Assembly: GCA_016209275.1 (NCBI GenBank)
Contig: JACQWM010000003.1
Span: 1 to 44,925 of the forward strand
Length of the DNA: 44,925 nucleotides
Source of the DNA: Candidatus Omnitrophota bacterium
GTDB lineage: Bacteria > Omnitrophota > Gorgyraeia > Aquiviventales > Aquiviventaceae
Direction of reading: 5' to 3'
In this document: piece by piece, positions 35,340-43,621 of the stretch
Position numbering within the stretch: position 1 is the first letter of the stretch
Layout of the letters: each line of letters begins with the position of its first letter
The notes under the pieces: model-generated
The model's input: the letters and a program-made list of their open reading frames with translations, nothing else
Database searches by the model: none
Told to the model about the DNA's origin: nothing
Position numbers and translations under genes: made by a program

Positions 35340-35999
35340 ATGCTTGAATCCCTCGTCTCCTCACGTATCCGGCGCACCCTCCTTGAGCACATCCTGACCC
35401 ATCCCCAAGAACCCTTCTACCTCCGAGGACTGGCCAAGCAGCTCAGCCTGTCCATCAGCCCGCTGCGGCGCGAGCTGCTCCGGTTGGAACATACCGGCAT
35501 GCTGAGCGCCGTGGAAGAGGGGAACATGAGGTTTTATCGCGTCAATGCAACATCGGCGGCCTTCCTTGAACTGAAAGATGTGGCCAAGTGGCCCCGCCTA
35601 CGCCAAGGCTTCGGCGGGCAGGCAAGTGGCCAAGTGGCCCCCAGCCCTCAGCTCCCAGCTCCAAGTGCCACAGCTCCGATCTTGATGGGTGTGATTTCTC
35701 CAACGCCACAGCAGCCATGGTGGAAGCAGCCGCTGTCGACCCCGATGCTTTTTTTATCGGCGGCACTTGGCATCGCCTTCCTGATCATGGTGGCCGGCGT
35801 GTCGTACCTCGCCGTCACAAATCAGCGCTTGGCGGTGGCCACCGAGCAGGCGGTCACCGCACCTCGCACCAGCGTGACCGTGGTCACATCCACCCCGTCG
35901 GCTTCGCGCACGATGCAGGGGAGTCGATGGCGCCTCGTCCCTGGCGCGATGGGCGGGTTTAGCGCGTCATCCGGCGGCGACTCCAACGAGAGCTACTAA
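35340..35999 (+). CDS. membrane-anchored winged-helix protein
   Basis: 219 residues from ATG 35340 (GAGGG upstream). Residues 1-70 form an ArsR/MarR-like winged helix (RRTLLEHIL...FYLRGLAKQLSLS...GMLSAVEEGNMRFYRVN). Residues about 82-113 are a linker written by repeat arrays and a REP-like element. A single membrane segment follows (about 136-159), then a Ser/Thr-rich periplasmic tail. First gene after the c-di-GMP riboswitch and immediately before the giant secreted protein; it may sense envelope state and bind DNA, but its target is unknown. Confidence 0.8.
   Translation: MLESLVSSRIRRTLLEHILTHPQEPFYLRGLAKQLSLSISPLRRELLRLEHTGMLSAVEEGNMRFYRVNATSAAFLELKDVAKWPRLRQGFGGQASGQVAPSPQLPAPSATAPILMGVISPTPQQPWWKQPLSTPMLFLSAALGIAFLIMVAGVSYLAVTNQRLAVATEQAVTAPRTSVTVVTSTPSASRTMQGSRWRLVPGAMGGFSASSGGDSNESY
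35577..35668. repeat. nested repeats: GGCCAAGT array, REP-like element, CAGCTCC array
   Basis: GTGGCCAAGTGGCC (from 35579) is interrupted by a palindromic CCCGCC...GGCGGGC unit (about 35593-35623) and resumes as AAGTGGCCAAGTGGCC; then CTCAGCTCCCAGCTCC heptamers. The frame stays open (RLRQGFGGQASGQ; SPQLPAPS). Confidence 0.85.
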
Positions 36000-36024
36000 C
36001 ATGAGGAAAGGTGGTGACTCAGTG

Positions 36025-39000
36025 ATGACGCGGTATGGGATGAAGCCCTCTTTCGCGTTGCGGATTCTGCTTGCCATCTCGCTCTCACTGGGCCACTTGG
36101 CCACTTGGCCACTCAGCCACTCGCGTGCGGAAGCTGCCATCCCCTGGATGATCAACTACCAGGGACGGCTGACCGACGCCACCGGCCAGGCGGTGACCGG
36201 GGCACTCACCATCACCTTCCGCCTGTATGACGCCGCCACCGGCGGCAGCGAGTTGTGGAAAGAGGATCAAAGTGTGAGCCTGGCCGAAGCGGACAGCGGG
36301 GTGTTTAACGTCATCCTCGGCAGCGTCACCGCGCTCTCCACAGTGGATTTCAACGCGCCGATGTGGCTGACGGTCCAGGTCTCCGGCGATACCGAAATGA
36401 GTCCGCGCCAGCGGCTGACCGCCAGCGGCTACGCGATGAACACGGATAAGATCGACAGCCTCGACTCGGCTAGTTTCATGCGAACCGACACCAGCACCTC
36501 CACCTCAGGCAAGATCACGATCACCCGCGCCGGCACCGCCCTCGTTATCACGCCAACGACCAATCCGGATGCCGGCACCAAGATGATCGATGTGCAAAAC
36601 GCCGCCGGGACGTCCAAGTTCAGCGTCGATAACGACGGCAATCTCACCATCGCCGGCGATGCGACCGTAGCCGGCGACGCGGCGGTGACCGGTGACGCGA
36701 CCGTCACCGGCAATCTGACCGTCTCGGGAACGATCAGCGGTGCCACCAGCGTGAATAGCACTACCGCGGCCACCTTTACCGTGGATAGCGACAACACCGG
36801 CGGCAGCGCGCCGGCCAACGGGGCGGGCCTGGTGATCGAAGGCGGTAGCGGCGATGCGTCGCTGCTGTGGAATACGACAACGTCAGACCTCACCCTCGAC
36901 AAGGACATGCGCTTAACCGGACAGAAGGCGTTGCGTCTTTCGGATTCTTCCGATTATTACGTGGGCTTCAAGGCGCCCTCAAGCTTATCCTCAAGTGTCG
37001 TGTGGACGCTGCCCAGCGCGGACGGGGCCGCCGATGGCTATGTGTTGAAAACCGATGCCGCCGGCGCGCTCTCCTTCGTGAACCCGTCTGGCATTTCCGG
37101 CGTTGGGGATATCACTAGCGTCGGCGATTGCACGGGCAGTGCGTGTTTCACCGGTTCCAGCGGCACAACACTCACCTTCAAAGGCTCCACCTCCGGCACG
37201 ACCACCCTCGCCCCTGCGGCGGCGGCCTCCGGCGTGCTGACGCTGCCGAATTCGACCGGGACCGTTGTGTCCACCGGCGATACCGGCACCGTCACCGGCA
37301 CGATGATCGCCGACGGAGTCAGCGGGGTGTCGCTGACGACGGATGTCACCGGAACACTGCCCGTCGCCAATGGCGGCACCGGAGCCGCCACGCTGGCCTC
37401 CAATGGGGTGGTCTACGGCAGCGGTGCTAGCGCGGTCGGCGTGACGACGGCAGGAACGACTGGCACCGTCTTGCACGGCAACACAGGTGCTGCCCCCTCC
37501 TTTAGCGCGGTCAGTCTCACGACAGATGTCACCGGAACACTGCCCCTAGCCAACGGCGGCACGAACAACGCGTCGCTCGACAACTGCGCCACCGGCCAGG
37601 TGCTGACCGTCACCGCAGGGGCAGTGGCGTGCACGGCGAATTCGGACGCCGGCAGCGGCACGACCAGCACCACGTTCACCATCGATTCCGACAACACCGG
37701 GGCTGTGGCCGATGGGGCAGGGATCGTGCTGGAAGGCACGACGGATAAGTCCATCTTATGGGACGCCACGAATACCGAGTTTGACGTCAATGACGACGTC
37801 GCCATCAGCGGCGACATGCTCATCGACACGACCGGCGATGCGGATCTGGCGGCCTCCGGCGGCAGCCCGTCGCTCACCAACCGGACGCAAAGCGAGGCCC
37901 TGGCGGTGGCGACCCAGCCCACCGCCGCGGATTCGGATGGGGTGATCAAACTCGGACGCGATAACAGCGAATGGGAGTACATCTGGTACGACAACTCCGC
38001 GCGAAGCGGGGCAGGCGAGTTCGTCTTCAGCAGCTCGCAGCGTGTGGAATCATCCAGCCCCGCCTACATGATGTTCTCGACGGGAGCCAACACCACGCGG
38101 TACGCCGTGAAGTTTGATCCGGATGTCACGCCCAAGACCATCAGCTTCGTGGAGATCACGAATCCAGGGGCCAGCCAAGTGGAGACGACGCTCCTGGAAA
38201 TGAAGGCCGGGGGGCGCATGGGGCTTGAGTTCAGCAACCTGGTCCGGAATGGGTCGTTCGAGGCCTTCAGCGCGCTGGAGAAATTCAAAGATGCCGGGTT
38301 TACCGGCGCCTATCAGCATGGCACCACCGCGGCGACGGCCTATGAAGGCGGTTGGGCCAACTTTGCGCCGGATGAATGGACCTGGGTGGCGGGGAATATC
38401 GTGCAGCACTCCCCGGTGATGCTCGCGAATGTGACCGCCAACATCACCGTGGATGCGGCGCATGGCAAGAGCGCTGTGGGCATTAAAGATACCGTCATCG
38501 GCACGTCCTACACGATCCCGAATGATGGCAACGATGGCGCGATCAAGCAGGTGATCAAGAACCTCAAGCCGAGCACGACGTATGCCGTTGGTGTGAAAGC
38601 GCTGGTCACCAACGCCTCAAACTCAACCGCCCTCGTGGATGTCATGGGAGACGATGCGGCCGGACAGCTCACACCGGTGGCTGTCAGCGCGGCCGGCCCG
38701 CTCTCGACGCAAGCGGCGACCTTCACCGACCTCATCGGCACCTTCAAGACCGACTCGCTGGCGAGCGACATTACGCTCTTCTTGCTCTGCCGCCAGACCG
38801 GCAGCCCGGTGGCCGGGGACATGTGCCGGTTCGATGCGATCCAGGTCGTTGCCAGCAAGTCGGTGCCGGAGTTTTCGCCAAACGCGATCGTGGATTCCGG
38901 CGACCAGACGATGTACGGCATGCTGCGCATCGGCCGCACGACGGATAGCGAAGGCGGGGCCGGAGGCGGGATCCTCGCGGTTGACCGTTTCGTGCGCACT

Positions 39001-41064
39001 CGAGGGGTTGAATTCTTCAGGGACGACCCTGGGTTTACCGGACAGGCTGGAGGCATGGGAACGATCGGTCCGCCAACCCCCACGGTCTCCAATCCTGGCG
39101 GCACCGCCGGAAGTCTCTCCTTAACGGCGAGCGGGACGTACACCGGCACCGACCCTGTCGAATATAAGGTCCGCATCAGCAGCAACGGCGCTCCGAATCA
39201 ATTTCGATGGAAGAAGCGCATCGTGCCGAGCGGCACCTTTGGGGCTGAAAGCTCTCCGATCAACGTCTCGATGTCGGCACAGACGCTTGAGCTCGGGGTG
39301 CAGGTGAGCTTTAACGCGACGACGGGCGGCAACGTCAACGACGAATGGATGTTCGGCGCCATGGGGACCGCGATGCAAAACTCCTATAGCTCCTTTACCT
39401 CCACGGCCTCCTACACCCCAGGAGAAAGCAAAATCTTCATGGATCCGTACACGAATAAGATGACGTTTCAAGAGGGCACCAAGCGGGTGACGCTCGATCA
39501 GATCACGGATGACGTGGCCCAGCCTGCCATTGTCGGCTACCCGACCTTCTCCGGCTCCGGCACGATGTCCATGAGCTCCTACGGGACCTACTCGGGAAGC
39601 ACCTCGCGAACCTACGAAGTCGTGATCGATGGCGATAATACGGCCGGCACCGCGAATGCGGATACGTTTAAATGGCGGCCCATCTCCAACGGGTCGTTCA
39701 CGCAGACCGGGGTGTCCATCCCGCAGAATGGCACGTCGGTCACGCTGGAAGACGGGATTCAAGTGTCGTTTTTCAGCTCGCCCTCGCTGAAATATAACGA
39801 AGGCGTCATGGGAGATAAATGGACCTTTAACGTGTATCCTGCCACGAGCGGCAGCTCAAAAGTCAATTCGATCCGTTCCTACGACAACGTGACGGACAAC
39901 CGGCCGCCCCTCAGCGGCGCGGTGCGGTTCGTCCAAGGCAGCAACATCACGCTCGGGCAGACGGGCCAGGACATCACCATCAACGCCTCGCTCGCCGGGG
40001 CCGACGGCAAAGATGTCAAATCCAGCGCCTCAGACAGCACGGCCACGTTCCTCGCGCAGGAAATCATCGGCGGCAGCGGGATCGGGGTGGCGGAGAGCGG
40101 GGCCGGCGACACGAAGACGCAAGTCTCGCTGGCGGCCCTTGGCGCGGACTGGAACCAGACCGGGGCGTACAGCATTGTGCTCAACAACACCGCAGCCGGC
40201 CTGAAGATCTTGGAAGCTGGTGCCACCCCCTCGCTCTACGGCATCTTCGATGTGGCGGATCTGAACAGCGCCGATAAGACGTATACATTTCCGGATGCCT
40301 CTGGGATCGTGATCACCACCGGGAATCTGGCCAGCATCACCGCCACCGGGACCGTTGGCACCGGCACGTGGAACGCTGACCCCATTGCGGCCGGCAAAGG
40401 CGGGACGGGTATTGACACGAGTGCTGCCACTGGTGTTGCGCAAATTGCCAGCGGCACGTGGTCGGTGTCTGGGACAACCGGCACCGGCAACATCGTGCGC
40501 GCGAGCTCGCCCACGATCACGACACCGACGATCAGCGGCGACATTACCTATTCCGGCGCACAGCCCAAGCGCACGGCCATTTTGACCTCGGCTGGTGCCA
40601 TCGTCGCACCCGCGGCTGGGTTTGCCGACCAGCTCCGCACCGACGGGACGAACTTCAGCTACTACACGCTGAACTTTGATCAAACCGCGCAGGAGAAAGC
40701 CTACTGGCAGTTTGTCGTGCCCAGCTCCTACACGGGTGCCACGGTGGACGTGACGATCTACTGGACCTCCGCGGCGACCAGCGGTGACGCGGTCTGGCGC
40801 GTGGCGACCGACAGCAAGGCGGCTGGGGCGGCATGGGACGCAGTACTCTCCGCGCCCTCAACCGCACCCCCGGCAACGACCAGCGGCACGGCCAATGCGG
40901 TCAACACGACCACCATCACCGGGGTCACCTCGGGATGGGCGCTGGATGAGCCCGTCGTCTTTGAGCTGATCCGCGTGGCGGCCGATGGCAGCGACACCCT
41001 CGCCGCCGACGCCAAGGTGCTCCAAGTGAAGATCGAGTGGACGTCTGCTACTGAGAGTGACTAA
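36025..41064 (+). CDS. giant secreted/surface protein with tail-fibre-like modules
   Basis: About 1,679 residues from ATG 36025 (AGGAAAGGTGG upstream; ATG 36001 would add 8). Signal peptide (FALRILLAISLSLGH...AEA), its middle written by an 8-bp array. Then a module beginning INYQGRLTDATGQAV and ending LTASGYAM, common at the start of bacterial surface and fibre proteins; low-complexity Gly/Ser/Thr repeats; VTGTLPVANGGTG-like tail-fibre repeats (near residues 440 and 500); a jelly-roll, CBM-like region from LVRNGSFEAF (about 740-950); and beta-rich repeats to the end. No membrane anchor or sorting signal seen. Probably an adhesin or sheath/fibre component under c-di-GMP control; function inferred only. 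Confidence 0.85.
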   Translation: MTRYGMKPSFALRILLAISLSLGHLATWPLSHSRAEAAIPWMINYQGRLTDATGQAVTGALTITFRLYDAATGGSELWKEDQSVSLAEADSGVFNVILGSVTALSTVDFNAPMWLTVQVSGDTEMSPRQRLTASGYAMNTDKIDSLDSASFMRTDTSTSTSGKITITRAGTALVITPTTNPDAGTKMIDVQNAAGTSKFSVDNDGNLTIAGDATVAGDAAVTGDATVTGNLTVSGTISGATSVNSTTAATFTVDSDNTGGSAPANGAGLVIEGGSGDASLLWNTTTSDLTLDKDMRLTGQKALRLSDSSDYYVGFKAPSSLSSSVVWTLPSADGAADGYVLKTDAAGALSFVNPSGISGVGDITSVGDCTGSACFTGSSGTTLTFKGSTSGTTTLAPAAAASGVLTLPNSTGTVVSTGDTGTVTGTMIADGVSGVSLTTDVTGTLPVANGGTGAATLASNGVVYGSGASAVGVTTAGTTGTVLHGNTGAAPSFSAVSLTTDVTGTLPLANGGTNNASLDNCATGQVLTVTAGAVACTANSDAGSGTTSTTFTIDSDNTGAVADGAGIVLEGTTDKSILWDATNTEFDVNDDVAISGDMLIDTTGDADLAASGGSPSLTNRTQSEALAVATQPTAADSDGVIKLGRDNSEWEYIWYDNSARSGAGEFVFSSSQRVESSSPAYMMFSTGANTTRYAVKFDPDVTPKTISFVEITNPGASQVETTLLEMKAGGRMGLEFSNLVRNGSFEAFSALEKFKDAGFTGAYQHGTTAATAYEGGWANFAPDEWTWVAGNIVQHSPVMLANVTANITVDAAHGKSAVGIKDTVIGTSYTIPNDGNDGAIKQVIKNLKPSTTYAVGVKALVTNASNSTALVDVMGDDAAGQLTPVAVSAAGPLSTQAATFTDLIGTFKTDSLASDITLFLLCRQTGSPVAGDMCRFDAIQVVASKSVPEFSPNAIVDSGDQTMYGMLRIGRTTDSEGGAGGGILAVDRFVRTRGVEFFRDDPGFTGQAGGMGTIGPPTPTVSNPGGTAGSLSLTASGTYTGTDPVEYKVRISSNGAPNQFRWKKRIVPSGTFGAESSPINVSMSAQTLELGVQVSFNATTGGNVNDEWMFGAMGTAMQNSYSSFTSTASYTPGESKIFMDPYTNKMTFQEGTKRVTLDQITDDVAQPAIVGYPTFSGSGTMSMSSYGTYSGSTSRTYEVVIDGDNTAGTANADTFKWRPISNGSFTQTGVSIPQNGTSVTLEDGIQVSFFSSPSLKYNEGVMGDKWTFNVYPATSGSSKVNSIRSYDNVTDNRPPLSGAVRFVQGSNITLGQTGQDITINASLAGADGKDVKSSASDSTATFLAQEIIGGSGIGVAESGAGDTKTQVSLAALGADWNQTGAYSIVLNNTAAGLKILEAGATPSLYGIFDVADLNSADKTYTFPDASGIVITTGNLASITATGTVGTGTWNADPIAAGKGGTGIDTSAATGVAQIASGTWSVSGTTGTGNIVRASSPTITTPTISGDITYSGAQPKRTAILTSAGAIVAPAAGFADQLRTDGTNFSYYTLNFDQTAQEKAYWQFVVPSSYTGATVDVTIYWTSAATSGDAVWRVATDSKAAGAAWDAVLSAPSTAPPATTSGTANAVNTTTITGVTSGWALDEPVVFELIRVAADGSDTLAADAKVLQVKIEWTSATESD
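36090..36122. repeat. GGCCACTT 8-bp array inside signal peptide of giant protein
   Basis: GGCCACTT, GGCCACTT, GGCCACTC, AGCCACTC; encodes GHLATWPLSHS at the end of the hydrophobic core and the cleavage region. Confidence 0.9.
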
Positions 41065-41066
41065 TG

Positions 41067-41190
41067 GAATTGACGATTGACGATTTTCGATTGACGATTA
41101 ATTTTCAATTTCCGATTGCCGATCGTCGATTGAAAATCGCACATCGACAATTAATCGACAATCGTCAATCGACAATCGAAAATCTCTTGT
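41067..41190. repeat. ATTGACG-type heptamer array after giant gene
   Basis: ATTGACG/ATTTTCG-type units on the left and AATCGTC/AATCGAC-type on the right are reverse complements; a long imperfect hairpin directly after the stop of the giant gene. Confidence 0.9.
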
Positions 41191-41214
41191 GTTGTTGACA
41201 CTCAAATTGCCCGG

Positions 41215-41283
41215 CCGGGTAGCTTGTTCCGGCTCCTTCTGCAGAGGGAGCTGGGAGATGGTGAAGCTGCCCGGTCTTTTTTT
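41215..41283 (+). terminator. extended nested-hairpin terminator
   Basis: Outer stem CCGGGTAGC/GCTGCCCGG (41215-41223, 41266-41274; one G-U), inner stem CCGGCTCC/GGAGCTGG (41229-41236, 41247-41254; one G-U), then TCTTTTTTT. Unusually large for a terminator; could be a structured RNA ending in one. Convergent with the TA module on the minus strand. Confidence 0.65.
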
Positions 41284-41296
41284 CCGGGTGAGCGAA

Positions 41297-41551
41297 CTAA
41301 CGGTAGACGTCGCGACGATGCGCAATGCGATGGATCACAACGCGGCGGATATGATCTTCAATGGTGTAGACGATCCGATAACGACCGATACGGATGCGGT
41401 AGGTGTTCGGAGATCCCGTCAGTTTTTCCGTACGGATCGTCCGGGGGTTCTCGACCAGGTGACGGACAGTGTTCGTGACGGATGCGGCGATCTGAGAGGG
41501 AAGATGGTTGAGCTGTCGTTCGGCCGAGCTGGTATAGAAGACGCTATACAA
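41297..41551 (-). CDS. RelE-family toxin A
   Basis: 84 residues. YSVFYTSSAERQLNHLPSQI then YRIRIGRYRIVYTIEDHIRRV and IAHRRDVYR, the classical RelE ending. Paralogous to the toxin at 42953-43207. Overlaps its antitoxin by 8 bases. Confidence 0.9.
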   Translation of the reverse strand: MYSVFYTSSAERQLNHLPSQIAASVTNTVRHLVENPRTIRTEKLTGSPNTYRIRIGRYRIVYTIEDHIRRVVIHRIAHRRDVYR

Positions 41552-41744
41552 GGCCAGCTCGCTTCAGCGAGGCATGGACTTTCGCCATGGGAACCAGTTT
41601 TTCGTGCCGGTGAGCCTTGAGGTAGGCGATGTCATCACAATCCTCAACGAGATCCACAAGCTTGCGGTATTCGCGGACAGGCAACTGGACCGCTCGCGTG
41701 CGACCTCTGCCATCAACGATGAACTGGGTGTGTAGCGTAATCAT
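41544..41744 (-). CDS. RelB/Phd-like antitoxin A
   Basis: 66 residues (HTQFIVDGRGRTRAVQLPV, REYRKLVDLVEDCDD). Same pattern as the antitoxin at 43212-43421 (HEQFVVDAKG, EYQHLLRTVEGLEDALDL). Upstream gene of the pair; GGAGATG precedes the start on the minus strand. Confidence 0.85.
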   Translation of the reverse strand: MITLHTQFIVDGRGRTRAVQLPVREYRKLVDLVEDCDDIAYLKAHRHEKLVPMAKVHASLKRAGLV

Positions 41745-41790
41745 CGATCATCTCCTTGGCGGTGACAGATTCCGCAAAACGTATATTCCC

Positions 41791-41819
41791 AGTATAGCCG
41801 ACATGCGACAGAGTGTCAA
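41791..41819 (-). promoter_or_regulatory. promoter of TA module A
   Basis: On the minus strand TTGACA (41814-41819), 17-bp spacer, TATACT (41791-41796). Confidence 0.75.
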
Positions 41820-41901
41820 AGAAGCGCAGGCTGGAGTTATGGTAGAATGAACGCGAATACACACCAACGGATGCGACTGCGGACAGTGCCAAGTTCGCTC
41901 G

Positions 41902-41942
41902 CCGCTGCGAAGCCGAAGCGGCCTCGCTTCGGCGTAGCAGGG
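41902..41942 (+). repeat. REP-like hairpin element, copy 3
   Basis: CCGCTGCGAAGC, hairpin CCGAAGCG-GCCT-CGCTTCGG, then GCGTAGCAGGG. Same ends as the copies beside the tRNA. Confidence 0.6.
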
Positions 41943-41993
41943 TTCGCTGCCCTCAGGCCCTTCTCTTTTTTCTCTCCCTCTCCCGCTCAAAGA

Positions 41994-42083
41994 CGATATC
42001 AGATATCGAAGTGGCATTTCATATCTGATATCGCCTCAGACTCCAACTGGAGCCAGTCTAGCGGCGGCAACACCACGGTCAAT
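41994..42083 (+). pseudogene. secreted-protein gene fragment B with palindrome copy 5
   Basis: Palindrome copy 5 (41994-42033; perfect arms 41995-42006 and 42021-42032) then a frame reading SNWSQSSGG-NTT, matching residues of the gene at 44164 after its signal peptide. The signal peptide is missing and the fragment stops where the convergent vapC ends. It lies in a 340-base stretch with no other gene apart from the TA promoter and REP element. Confidence 0.7.
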
Positions 42084-42500
42084 TTAGACCGCGTGGCTCA
42101 AGAGTTTGATCGTGGCGAGGTGATGAGCGGCCTGATGCAGTCGCTCATCTGCGGTAATCAACGTGGCCCCAAGATTCTTTGCAGCGGCGAGGTAGCAAGA
42201 GTCATAGTACGTCAGACGGCTGCGGTGGGACAGGTCGGCGGCTTGGTGCAGGAGCACTTCCGTGGGCGCGATCAATTCCAACTGAAAGCGCAAGATGTCG
42301 CTCAGCGCAGCTTGGGTGTCGGACAAGGTGAAATCACGCTTGAAGCGGAGGGCATTGCCGACTTCGTAGAGCAAGAGATCTGGAGCGGCCAACAAGACAT
42401 CGCCCGCCAGATGACGCTGCCGCAACTTCAGCGCGTGAGGCGAGTCAGTTTCCTGCAGGAACCATTTCAGGACGACCGAGGCGTCAACAACCGCAATCAT
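42084..42500 (-). CDS. vapC: VapC PIN-domain toxin
   Basis: 138 residues, full length. PIN signatures: VVDASVVLKWF with the first Asp, LLYEVGNALRF with Glu, TYYDSCYLAAAK and LITADERL. Members are site-specific endoribonucleases. 4-base overlap with its antitoxin. Confidence 0.92.
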   Translation of the reverse strand: MIAVVDASVVLKWFLQETDSPHALKLRQRHLAGDVLLAAPDLLLYEVGNALRFKRDFTLSDTQAALSDILRFQLELIAPTEVLLHQAADLSHRSRLTYYDSCYLAAAKNLGATLITADERLHQAAHHLATIKLLSHAV

Positions 42501-42676
42501 CGTGCTTCGCGAATTTTGCGAAGCACGGCAACACTCTCAAAGCCAGGCTCAGGCTTGCCGCAGCGTTTGCGCAGCGCGTCCATGTGGCGTGCGGCCTGGC
42601 GCATCGTGGCGACGTCCCTGAGGCGGGATTTGATGAATTCTTCCACGGTGAATTTGGTGAATTTCGCTACAGCCAT
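42497..42676 (-). CDS. vapB: VapB-like antitoxin
   Basis: 59 residues from the ATG at 42676, which has GGAGGAAT just before it on the minus strand. MAVAKFTKFTVEEFIKSRL; the longer frame to 42724 lies in the promoter. Polar helical C-terminus (HMDALRKRCGKPEPGF) probably wraps VapC. Confidence 0.8.
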   Translation of the reverse strand: MAVAKFTKFTVEEFIKSRLRDVATMRQAARHMDALRKRCGKPEPGFESVAVLRKIREAR

Positions 42677-42695
42677 TATTCCTCCTTGCAGTAGG

Positions 42696-42724
42696 AGTGT
42701 AGCATGAGCCGCCACCGACGTCAA
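42696..42724 (-). promoter_or_regulatory. promoter of vapBC
   Basis: Minus strand TTGACG (42719-42724), 17-bp spacer, TACACT (42696-42701). The opposing strand of the same bases carries AGGAG (42693-42697) and ATG 42704 of the secreted-protein fragment. Confidence 0.75.
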
Positions 42725-42952
42725 AGACGATATCAGATATCACACGGCCGTGTGATATCTGATATCGCTTTGGTCTTAGGGCTGCTCCTGCTGCCGGCGT
42801 CGGCGGAAGCCCTCACGAAATGCTGCAACTGGAGCCAATCCAATGGCGGGGCCAACAACACCACGCATCCCGGCGCCTCCGACGTCGCCACCTTCACCTC
42901 TGGCGGCAACACCAACTGCGCCGGAACTCTTAGTTTCAAAGCTGGGAGAAGG
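42704..42952 (+). pseudogene. truncated secreted-protein gene C
   Basis: AGGAG, six bases, ATG; positively charged start, palindrome-encoded stretch, hydrophobic core (ALVLGLLLLPASAEA) and NWSQSNGGANNTTHP, nearly identical to the gene at 44164, but 16 residues around the signal cleavage site are collapsed. Homology stops after GNTNC (about 42920-42950), where a convergent TA module begins. The frame runs on to 43450 as antisense of that module. Confidence 0.75.
42728..42767. repeat. GATATCA-type palindrome, copy 6 (perfect, 40 bp)
   Basis: CGATATCAGATATCACACGG and its exact reverse complement; encodes RYQISHGRVISDI between start and signal-peptide core of fragment C. The left edge abuts the -35 of the vapBC promoter. 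Confidence 0.97.
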
Positions 42953-43207
42953 TCAACGATAAACCTCGCGGCGGTGTTTGATGCGATACACCGTGACGAG
43001 TCGTTGAACGTCATCAATGGTGAACAGCACGCGGTAATCACCAATCCGGATGCGGTATCCTTCGCTGCCGGCCATTTTCTCAACGCCATGGCGACGAGGA
43101 TTATCTTTGAGAGTTTCAACTACAGAAAGGATGCGGGCGGTGTCTCGCGCAGGGATGGGACGAAGCTCTTTGAGCGTGCGCCGATCGTAGCGAAGACCGT
43201 ACATCAC
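42953..43207 (-). CDS. RelE-family toxin B
   Basis: 84 residues; YGLRYDRRTLKELRPIP, YRIRIGDYRVLFTIDDVQRLV, IKHRREVYR. Paralogue of toxin A. Its 3' end replaces the rest of secreted-protein fragment C. Confidence 0.9.
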   Translation of the reverse strand: MMYGLRYDRRTLKELRPIPARDTARILSVVETLKDNPRRHGVEKMAGSEGYRIRIGDYRVLFTIDDVQRLVTVYRIKHRREVYR

Positions 43208-43211
43208 GCGA

Positions 43212-43421
43212 CTAACGGTGGGCGTGGTGTTTCAACGACTTTAGCAGGGCGTCGTGCGAGAGAAACTGCTTGGCTGTCCGAACGGCGTGCTTCAGGTCCA
43301 GTGCATCTTCAAGACCTTCGACGGTGCGCAAGAGATGCTGATATTCAGTCCAGGAAAGCATTACGCCCTGTCGGTGGCCTTTTGCGTCAACGACAAATTG
43401 CTCATGAAGTTGTGGCGGCAT
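43212..43421 (-). CDS. RelB/Phd-like antitoxin B
   Basis: 69 residues from the ATG at 43421, with AAAGGAGA upstream on the minus strand; the longer frame reaches back across the promoter and is not used. Paralogue of antitoxin A. Confidence 0.85.
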   Translation of the reverse strand: MPPQLHEQFVVDAKGHRQGVMLSWTEYQHLLRTVEGLEDALDLKHAVRTAKQFLSHDALLKSLKHHAHR

Positions 43422-43443
43422 GGTACGTCTCTCCTTTGGCGGA

Positions 43444-43472
43444 AGTGTAACACAGATGGTACAGGGCGTCAA
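43444..43472 (-). promoter_or_regulatory. promoter of TA module B
   Basis: Minus strand TTGACG (43467-43472), 17-bp spacer, TACACT (43444-43449). Confidence 0.75.
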
Positions 43473-43481
43473 ATATGAGGC

Positions 43482-43510
43482 CACTGACAGCTGGTAGCTG
43501 AAAGCTAACG
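43482..43510. repeat. AGCTGAA-type short array before fragment D
   Basis: ACTGACAGCTGGTAGCTG then AAAGCTAACG: degenerate 7-bp units ending directly before the ATG at 43511 (aacgATG), as at pcnB and ddl. Confidence 0.6.
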
Positions 43511-43621
43511 ATGATGAAACGATACACTTGGATGACAACGTTCGCGATTGGGGCAGCAGGGTTGATGCTGCTGAGCGCGTCCGATGCGGAAGCCGCGACG
43601 AACGGCGGCGTCTCTGGCAAA
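43511..43621 (+). pseudogene. truncated secreted-protein gene D
   Basis: MMKRYTWMTTFAIGAAGLML then LSASDAEA is a clean signal peptide, different from those at 42704 and 44164. After about 37 codons it meets the convergent PIN toxin gene; the frame stays open to 44167 only as antisense of it. Confidence 0.65.

Noticed and set aside
41847-42707. 286-residue + strand frame
   Set aside because: Most of it is antisense to vapBC, which has motifs, coupling and a promoter; only the short stretch after the palindrome matches the secreted gene.
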